From Gracilariopsis chorda (lineage: Eukaryota; Rhodophyta; Florideophyceae; Gracilariales; Gracilariaceae), in assembly GCA_003194525.1 (NCBI GenBank), contig NBIV01000118.1, forward strand, positions 62,001 to 126,000: a stretch of DNA of 64,000 bases, in the 5' to 3' direction. The notes under the pieces were generated by a model. It was not told where the DNA came from, did no database searches, and saw nothing but the letters and a program-made list of their open reading frames with translations. This document shows positions 56,426-64,000 of the stretch, piece by piece. The position numbers and the translations under genes are program-made. Position 1 is the stretch's first letter. Every line of letters starts with the position of its first letter.

Positions 56426-57374
56426 CACATTCAGTCAACCTTCCAACCATTATCTGCATCACATAAGGCGTATGCCGCTAACGGTATACTTTTAGTAGAG
56501 AATTCCAGTCTCCAAGACTGATTGAAGCGCTTCAAGCATAGAGGAAAGACGTTCAATGTGTAGAAAATGTGCTTTTGTAGTTTGTGAGCTTCACCGGAAC
56601 TTTGCGTGGATAATAGTGTCGTTAAAAATAATTGGTGATTTCTGCACGGAACTGCACTACAAGAAACTGTCCCCAGGCGACGTTTTGTACAAAATTTTCT
56701 AAGAACGTCCAGATTGGGTACTAAGTGAAATCATATTCTGCTGTTAATAGCTTTTCTTTGGAAGTCCTATAAGGATTGTAAGCGTCTGCTTCGGGTTGGC
56801 GCAGAAGAAGATAGGCGGCAGAAATCGCTGTATATCCGGGGAGTCTGACCGAAAGCCAGAAGTCTGACTCCTGGTGGCCATTGACGTAATTCTTTGATCA
56901 TAAGCCGTTACAAAGAGTTTTGAAGAAGTGTTCTGGGATTGAGACTTTTGCTCTCCATTTTGTTTTCATATTTGCTTACCAAGTTCAGTGATTTTGGTCC
57001 CTGCATTTCCATCTTTTCGCACTTTTGTGTATCATTTTCATCCCTCCGGGGCTTTCATCTACGAGGGTACTATTTTTGGCCTCTTTCATTGCTAAGTTTG
57101 GCCTCCCTGCGTCACTGTTTTGTAATGGCGCCCACATGGTACTCTTGAGGAGGGAGTTCCTCTGATTCTCGCCCTACATTTACTTCTTTTGATGGATTGT
57201 CGGTAGAAGTTGTGGTGTTTTTAGTCTACTTTGAGAATGTTGCTGTGAGAGAAAAGACCGAAGACGATATGGCACTTGAGCTTTTCGGCTTTCTAGAGAA
57301 AAGCCTTCGAGTTTTATTATGATACTTATGCCATTAATGGTTCATACTCCGAAGAAGCAAAAGATTATCCATCC
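56426..57374 (+). other. Gypsy G 5' untranslated region
   Basis: About 950 bp without a gene. The part from about 56760 to 57170 recurs, diverged, at 62130-62540 (shared TTTTGTTTTCATATTTGCTTA). About 300 bp directly after the LTR (56430-56755) have no counterpart in the second copy, so they are an insertion here or were lost there. Confidence 0.6.
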
Positions 57375-58070
57375 GTGAAACAAGCTTTTATCAATTGCTT
57401 TGGAAAAGTCAAAGAACCTGAAGAGGGTATTCTCCTGGCAGTATTGGCTAAAGTGGATTACGAAGATGTAGTTGGTTTCTTGAGCAATATGGACAACCTC
57501 TTCCAGAAAACTGGATTCAATTGTAAGGCAAAATTCGGCCTGTTCAGAAGCGCGGTGATGAAATACGCTTATTTAGCTCAGTTTAGCGTCTTTCTTGGTG
57601 CAGAAGATTATGAAGAGTTGCAGGTTCAAGTGAAGGCTTTTGATGCTGCAAAGAAAGCGATGGGTTCATATGTTTCATTCATGGGCCCTCCAAAACGTAT
57701 TGTTCAAAACCATAGGCCATTGCATCATTTTTCCCACCAGGGTTTGGATTCAAAGGTTGATAAATTATCCGAACAGTTTGCAGAGCTTAATGTCATGGTT
57801 AAGAAGTCACAAACAGGACTTCGAGACTACGACAGAACCTGTGATTATTGCAGAAAGGCTGGTCATTATGCATCACAATGTGACGCAAACCCGGATCACG
57901 ATACTAGATGCTCTCGTTGTGGAAAGATCGGACACTCTGAGATCATTTGCTGGAGAAGAATCAGGCCGGAGGATACTAGAAAAGTGTGGCCAACCAAGGA
58001 AGAGGAAAGAGAACCTTCTTCTGGTGCTCAGAAAAGATCTGACCATGTATCGGTCGTGACTGAGAACTAA
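57375..58070 (+). pseudogene. Gypsy G gag
   Basis: 231-codon gag frame. The N-terminal half is gag-like (FLSNMDNLFQKTGFNCKAKF). The C-terminal half has two CCHC knuckles in tandem, CDYCRKAGHYASQC and CSRCGKIGHSEIIC, which bind nucleic acid, then a basic tail. The start used is probably internal. Part of a fossil element. Confidence 0.82.
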
Positions 58071-58170
58071 CTTTGAGAATAAAGAGGTTGTTACTACGAC
58101 TAAGAGAAATGCCAAAGGTGAAGCCCTTCCTAAGCAACCCCGTTCGGATGTCAGAGCGCCCATCCCGCTT

Positions 58171-61100
58171 TTGCGCAACCCATCCTGTCCAGAAAGAAGA
58201 ATCCCTCAAGCGAATGTTCATGAGCATAAGCCACGGAAACAAAAACCGAGAAGGGCTAAGAAAACGAGTATACAGGATCATGCAAACGAGTACAACGTCC
58301 TGGCAGAGCTGGCAAATGCTTCATCCGGATTGAAATTTGGACAACTGACTCGCGGAGACGCTGATGTTGCTAAGATGGAAATTCGTAAGCTTATCAGTCG
58401 CCGAAGTAGCGTCCAATGTTCATTTGTAGGTCCAGTCGGGAAACAGAATAGACATCTAAAGGCAGTCTCTTTGAAGATATGTGGAACTGAAACCGAAGCG
58501 TTGCGAGATTCTGGAGTAGTGCTGAATCTCATTTCTACCAAGGATTGTGAAAAGTTGTCATTGGAACAGAAGGATTCGTCGAAGAAGATAACTGTAGCTA
58601 ACGGACAGACCGCCGTATGCATGGGTATACTTCATGATGTGCCTGTCTCGTTTGTAGGCATTTCTGTACCACTAGATTTTCTTGTTGTCGATGGTCCTCC
58701 GTTTGATTTTATAGTCAGTTGTCCCACTCTTGAGACGCTTCAGGCTTGTCTTGACCTTGGCAATCAACAAACGGAGATGAAAATTGCCAGGAAGAGAGCT
58801 ATACTTGGCTTCGATTATGCTCGCGTTGATGTTCTGGAGGAAGGAGAAGTTCACACATATAGCGATGAGTTTACATAGGACTCTGATGGTGCTTTCGATG
58901 ATGAGAGTACCTTTGAAGAAGAAGATGAACTGTTTGTCGCTCTTACAGACAGAAGTTAAGTTGATCATGGCGAAATGATACCACATTTGGACATCTCTGG
59001 TGACAGTCAACAAAGAGAACTGTTGTTGTCTAAGCTACTATATGTTCCTGAAAATGAAAGGAAAGAGATAAGTTCTTGTTTGAAAGAGTCCAATGTAATC
59101 GCTTGGTGTCTGATGGACCTGCGTCCTGCAGAAATCTCTGTATCTCACTCGTTTGAGCTAACCATTGATAAGCCAATATACTACAGAGCCAGGAAAATGT
59201 CCCCTAAGCACAATGAGTTCGTCCGCAAGGAAATTGGTCGGTTACTCAAGGCTAGAATTATTACCTCTTCCGCTTCTGCATGATCATTTCCAGTCGTCAT
59301 TGCTTCCAAAAAGGGTGAAATTCCAAGGTTCTGCGTTAACTATCGCGAGCTCAATAGAGACATGAAAGCTGATCGATGGCCGTTACCCCGCATGGAAGAA
59401 ATACTTGACGACTTTGAAGGATGTTGTGTTTTCACCACGTTTGATCTTCAATCAGGGTATTGGCAAGTCAAGATGTCTGAATACTGCTAAGAGATGACCA
59501 CGTTTGTTTGTAGATACGGGACGTTCATGTTTGAAGTCATATAGTTTGGCCTTATGAATGCCCCCTTCATATTTTAGCGTATGACGGACCATGTGCTCCG
59601 GGGACTTGCTTTTGTCTGCGTATACACTGAAGAAGTCGTGATATTCTCAAGAAGCCTCGAAGAACATGTTTCTCATTTGAGGCTAGTGTTCAACCGCATA
59701 ATGAAGCATGGTCTTAAGCTCAAGTTGTCGAAGTGTTTGTTTGCATTGCCGAGGGTATCACTTCTTGGACATATCATTGATGCAAGTGGCGTATCTGTGG
59801 ACCAGTCAAAGATTGAGATGATTCAAGAAGCTCCCGTGCCTACTTCTATGACAGAGCTTAGGTCGTTTCTCGGTCTAGCAGGGTACTTTCGTCGATTTAT
59901 CAAAAACTTTGCTGAGACATCCGCCGTACTTCACTGCGCTACGTCAGGAAATAATACTTTGACATGGACAGACGATATGATTGATGCTTTTCGTGACTTG
60001 AAAAAGAAATTGACAGAGCCTCCCGTGTTGAAATTTCCAGACTTTGAGAAGCAGTTTCTCGTAGAGACAGATGCGTCTACCGTTTCTCTCGGCGCAGTGT
60101 TGTCGCAGAAGAAAGAAGAAGGGAGTAATCGTCCATTGCAGTTGTCCAGTCGTAGTATGACCTCAGCTGAAAGGAATTACTCTGCATGGGAACGAGAGGC
60201 ACTGGCATTCATCTTTCCACTCAAGAAGTTCGGGGTGTACCTTCTTTCCTCGGTTTCGTTCAAGGTTATCACATATCATATGGCGTTACGCTACGCTTTC
60301 CAGAAGCGGGACATACAGGGACGTCTAGCCCGATGGGTTGAGTTCCTGGCCAAGTACGACTTTGAGATTGTGAATCGTGCAGGCAAGGCTAATGGTGCTG
60401 CAGACTACCTTTCTAAGATTCACCACGGAGACAAGGTGGGCTCACATGAAGATGAAGGAGATTTAATTTGCCTTCAGTTGAAGCTGAGCATTTTTCCGGA
60501 CTGGAACCATATTATGCGAATATTGCCCGCTACCTTTGTGGGTTTCCAATGGATGAGAGTGACACATATATTCGTCAAGCAATCCGACTTAGTGCGAAGG
60601 GGTTGCTGCTCTGGAAAGCAAAACTGTTCAGGAGGGTGGCAAACAATTTAAGAGTTGTTCCGGATATCACCTAGCGACTGGACATCATTAAGTCCTTTCA
60701 CGACGAAATCGGACACTGGGACATTGCAGCCACACGAACGTTGATCACTCAGTGGTTTTGGTGGCCGTCTACGTATGGAGAAATCGGGGAATATGTGAAG
60801 AGCTCTGATGCATGTCAGAGAATATCACCACTACCTACGTATTACAGCAGCCTTCATACACCCATTACCTCACTTTTTGACGTATATTCGATCGATTTCG
60901 CAGGCAAATTTCCTACAAGCAGGTCGGGATACAGATTTCTTTTGGATTGTGTTGAGCACTTGACAGGCTGGAAAGTCGCTGCCACGACTAAGACCTCTAC
61001 ATCAAAAGTGGTCATAGAAATTGTGAAGAAAGGAATCATCTCTCCATTCAGGCTACCCAGGGTTATCGTTTTGGACGATGCGACGCGTTTCACATCTAAG

Positions 61101-61410
61101 TCGCTTGAAAAATTCATGAAAGAGAATTATATTACTTGGAAGAATGTCCTAGCTTATGCACCGCTGTCAAATGGCAGGGCAGAGAGAATAATTGGTACTC
61201 TGAAAAGAGCTTAAGGAACAATGGTGCTCTCCAAGCACTTCACTTGGGATAAGCAATTGTCTTCAGTTCTGTATGGATACCGCCCCAGTTATCTCACTAG
61301 TGTGATTTCGCCCTTTGAGCTCCTTTGCGGCGTGAAACCACGTATGAACTCGAAAAAAATGGTCTCGTACCAAGTCATGGAGACTCTTCTCATACATTCT
61401 AAGATTTGAA
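58171..61410 (+). pseudogene. Gypsy G pol region
   Basis: A protease-like domain lies at about 58440-58760 (CGTETEALRDSGVVLNLIST, FDFIVSCPTLETL). The RT start lies at about 59150-59570 (ELTIDKPIYYRARKMSPKHN, FTTFDLQSGYWQVKM), with RT and RNase H at 59581-60450 (VVIFSRSLEEHVSHLRLVFN, LRSFLGLAGYFRRFIKNFAE, LVETDASTVSLGAVLSQK, NYSAWEREALAFIFPLKKFG). Integrase lies at about 60741-61400 (TQWFWWPSTYGEIGEYVKSS, VIVLDDATRFTSKSLEKFMK, PLSNGRAERIIGTLKRA). No chromodomain was seen. Broken in several places. Confidence 0.82.
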
Positions 61411-61750
61411 GATATTGGCAGCATCCAATACAAGAGCTAAGCGATCTCAGATGGAACGTCATGAAATCAGTTCGTTTAAGAAGATAACGAAGTTTGCAAT
61501 CGGTGATCTGGTCCTCGTTGCTCGAAAAAGGGTTTAAAATACCACAGTGAAGTGGCCTGCGTTTTCCTACAAGTACTTTAAACCATGTCCATTTGTCATA
61601 GCTAAGCATCCCAGGTACACTTTGGCATCCCCGCACAACTGCTATACTCGCAATGGAGTTCATGTCCGTCGTTTGAAGAGGTACTTTGGGCGCCCATCGG
61701 AAAAATAGAACTGGAAGTTGCCTCGGCGTACCAACCGTTTAACTGGGAGC

Positions 61751-62540
61751 TGTTTTGGTCGCGAAACGTGTAGAATGTTCCGGCACTGCTAAGGCACACA
61801 TTTAAAGTGCCCCAGTAGCTCCTAGAGCATTCTTTTCTTCGCTGTCGCAGCCGTGCTACTGTATTTAAGTGACTATGGTGCCAGTAGACGGAGTTTTATT
61901 GGTTATTGTGCAGCTCTAGAGGCTACTACAAGCCAATAGAGTGACCTAGACGCACAAATATGTAAGTAAAAGGTAGTAATGCGTTCCTGCGTTGGTTTAT
62001 ATGCTTAAAGACGCTCCAGAAGGGTACGTTGAGGGTCGGACTTTGGTCTAGACTCAGCTAAACATCACATTCATACATATACCTCTCATTTAAACCTTTA
62101 TCACCCCGCTAATAGTAGGGTTTTTTGTTAGCCTTGTAAAGACTGTGTGCATATGCTTTTGGTTAGCGCAGAAGTAGAAAGGCTGCAGAAATGGCTACAC
62201 ACTCGCTGTGTCTGCCCAGAAGCCGGGAGTCTGACTTTTGGTGGCAATTGAGGTAAAGTTTTTGGTTGCGCGCCTTTTCAAAAACTTTTGACGAAATTTA
62301 CTGGGATTGAGAATTTTGCTCTTTTTTTGTTTTCATATTTGCTTAACAGGTTCAATCTTTTTTGTCCTTGCATTTCTAGTTATTCGCAGTTTCGGTTTCT
62401 CATTTTTGTGTTTACAGGGCTTTCAGCTACGGGGAAACCCTTTTTAGTCTACTTTATTGCTTGGGCTGGCCCTTCTGCATCACCGTTTTGTGATGATGCC
62501 CACAGGTACCACGATACATCTGTAATGTCAGCAATCGAGA
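61751..62540 (+). mobile_element. LTR plus 5' region of a second gypsy G copy
   Basis: The LTR at 61751-62103 serves as the right end of G and is also followed immediately by a diverged copy of the G 5' untranslated region (62130-62540). This gives LTR-body-LTR-5'UTR, a tandem-type arrangement. The similarity ends near 62540 and no gag follows, so the second copy is truncated. Confidence 0.7.
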
Positions 62541-63507
62541 GAACGAATCCCAGGACAATACAAGGAAGAATTGCAGATGTTTACAGTTCTGCCCAGACGC
62601 TTGGTGCAAAAGCGTCGCTCCCAATCCACCTCGGCTGACACCAGATTACGCCACCAATCACACGTATGACGGGAGACTATAAGCCGAAATCCTTGGTTTT
62701 CTAGTAAGCAATGGTAGGATTATAGCGGTTTTAGCGTTCGGAATTGGAGATGTTGGCAAAACGGACGCTTTGCGGGGAATTGCACATGACAAGCAAATTA
62801 GAGATATGCTTCTTATGGCATTCTCTACATTCAGCTGGGAAAGGTTTCACATCTCTCTGATTTAATGAGTACGATTACCAAACGAATCAAGCGAACTTGT
62901 GAAAAGGGCCTCCGTAACACAACACGAGAGCTGGAAACCCTCCGAAAAAGCTAGTCAGTGGTTTGAAGGACATAAATGCCAGTTTCCTGTCGATGTTTAT
63001 TTGAGAAATTAATCGAGTTACATCTCATGAAATCACATACCTGACACCATCTTGAATGGTGAAAGGTTAAGGAGCGCGGTCAATAACCCGATCAAGCCTA
63101 TCGCAAACACGCTTCCAGCTCCATGTTGAATGGACAACGAGGGTCAGTTTGATAATTGTTTTTTCCACAGCACAGTGTCACGCCTATATTTTACGTCTGT
63201 CAAACAAAAAAGAGCTGGTAGCTGCACCTGTTCCCGTATATCTTATCCGGTTGGGCGTAGAACAATCGACGTGTGCTGAAGCGTTCGTAGTTGGTCTAGA
63301 AGATCAGGTTGTAATACCTAATTTATTCTGAATCTCATTCCCTGAAGCGCTTCGTATAATGAACGGAGTCTTTTGCAACCGATTCTTATTGGATTCGAGA
63401 TGCTTCTTTTTCGATGATTCATTCTTTCCATTCGCATAGGCAAAAGAGGTTTAACGCATACACGAAAGAAGCTGTGAAGTTGCGCTAGTGCAACACAGTA
63501 CTGTTTA
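62541..63507. other. Unassigned stretch
   Basis: About 970 bp between the truncated second G copy and gypsy H. One 60-codon plus-strand open frame (63149-63331) has no recognised similarity. Nothing else was supported. Confidence 0.4.
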
Positions 63508-63690
63508 TGTCGGAAATAGGTGCTGACACAGCGACAGAAACGATCGCGTTATTAGCGCTGTGTGGGATGTATGCCAACGGGCGCGAAGAGATTGGTTCGA
63601 GGGCGTATTTATGAGCCCACAGCAGAGCAGAAGAGACTCAGTAAAAGGGCCATCGACCCAGTTGCCATTGATTCACATCCCTCGTTGAAC
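63508..63690 (+). repeat. Probable 5' LTR of gypsy H
   Basis: Starts TGTCGGAAATAGGTGCTGACA, a common gypsy LTR start. It contains a TATA-like GCGTATTTATGAG near 63602-63614 and lies directly before a tRNA-type primer site (TGGTAGCAATCGC, 63691-63703) and gag. Both ends are inferred, because the partner LTR lies outside the window. Confidence 0.55.
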
Positions 63691-63718
63691 TGGTAGCAAT
63701 CGCTGAACATTCGTCATT

Positions 63719-64000
63719 ATGACAGCTGCTAATAACGCTGGGCCGATCAATTTGAAGCCAAGTAAGCCGGAAGTGTTCAGTGGCAATCGTGATTTTCTGA
63801 TTGTCAACACTTGGCTGTACAAAGTAGATCAGTATGTCAAACTCGTCCAGCTCTCCAACGAAAATGTGATACTGAGTGACGAAAATTGCATATCCTTTGC
63901 GACTGCTTTGCTAACAGGCACGGCTGCAATTTGGTGGTACACGGTCCTGAAGGCCAAAGCTGTGCTGCAGACGTGGGAAGAGTTTACTGCAGCTATCAGA
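63719..64000 (+). CDS. Gypsy H gag, N-terminal part (runs off window)
   Basis: An open frame from ATG 63719 to the window end (94 codons), reading NLKPSKPEVFSGNRDFLIVN, TWLYKVDQYVKL, then FATALLTGTAAIWWYTVLKA and TWEEFTAAI. This is the classic gypsy gag pattern (a substrate-like PxxFSG, a W-L-x-x-x-x-x-Y helix, an AxxLLxGxAxxWW core). It starts 16 bases after a primer-binding site. No interruption was seen in this part; the rest of the element is not in the window. Confidence 0.8.
   Translation, partial: MTAANNAGPINLKPSKPEVFSGNRDFLIVNTWLYKVDQYVKLVQLSNENVILSDENCISFATALLTGTAAIWWYTVLKAKAVLQTWEEFTAAIR

Larger units (their letters stand above)
56075..62103 (+). mobile_element. Ty3/gypsy element G, old and broken
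   Basis: About 6 kb on the plus strand between LTR-like copies at 56075-56425 and 61751-62103, which differ by roughly 15-20% by eye. Order: long 5' untranslated region (56426-57374), gag with two zinc knuckles, protease, RT, RNase H, integrase. It is broken several times. No target-site duplication was found. The right LTR is followed by a second copy of the 5' untranslated region, so another element of the family started there. Confidence 0.82.

Noticed and set aside
1-64000. CRISPR arrays, rRNA genes, bacterial operons
   Set aside because: No regularly spaced repeats, no rRNA signatures and no ribosome-binding-site-led gene clusters; everything identified is eukaryotic.

Overview
This window is a repeat-dense block of a eukaryotic nuclear genome. 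The evidence is LTR retrotransposons of the Ty1/copia and Ty3/gypsy superfamilies, a PIF/Harbinger DNA transposon, primer-binding sites complementary to tRNA, and intron-like gaps. There is no operon structure and no bacterial-type gene. I cannot place the species. An alga, an oomycete or another lineage rich in chromodomain gypsy elements would all fit, and no conserved host housekeeping gene is present to settle it.

Layout from left to right. 1-1100 is a decayed copia polymerase tail. 1844-6908 is an old copia element on the minus strand (A), with an even older LTR relic beside it. 7161-10206 has no recognisable gene but holds strong hairpins and a short duplicated unit. 10207-20416 is an old plus-strand chromodomain gypsy element (C). 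20417-23689 holds unidentified, partly decayed coding sequence with intron-like features and a roughly 100-bp-arm inverted repeat. 23953-31550 is an old minus-strand copia element (F) split by a PIF/Harbinger transposon (24389-27734), which is itself split by a gypsy solo LTR (25411-26323). 31900-34804 is half of a gypsy element (E1). 34805-43592 is a young, nearly whole chromodomain gypsy element (D). 43593-45476 is half of a different gypsy element (E2). 45477-53508 is a truncated relative of copia A (A2), split by a young copia element (B, 47111-51766). 53509-56074 is unassigned. 56075-62103 is an old gypsy element (G), followed by the start of a second copy. From about 63508 a further gypsy element (H) begins and runs off the window.

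The window is best read as a stratified insertion record. Target-site duplications and LTR divergence give an order: A, C, F and G are old, the Harbinger transposon went into F, a gypsy LTR went into Harbinger, and B and D are recent (about 3% LTR divergence). The D region also looks like the product of recombination between two loci.

The observations most worth a second look are: the C/D/solo-LTR gypsy lineage, which carries unusually many short palindromes (in C dominated by one word, ACCA-NN-TGGT); the half-tRNA primer site of copia A, which is read inside its gag frame; the mismatch of flanks around D; and the altered C-terminus of the Harbinger transposase caused by the solo LTR.
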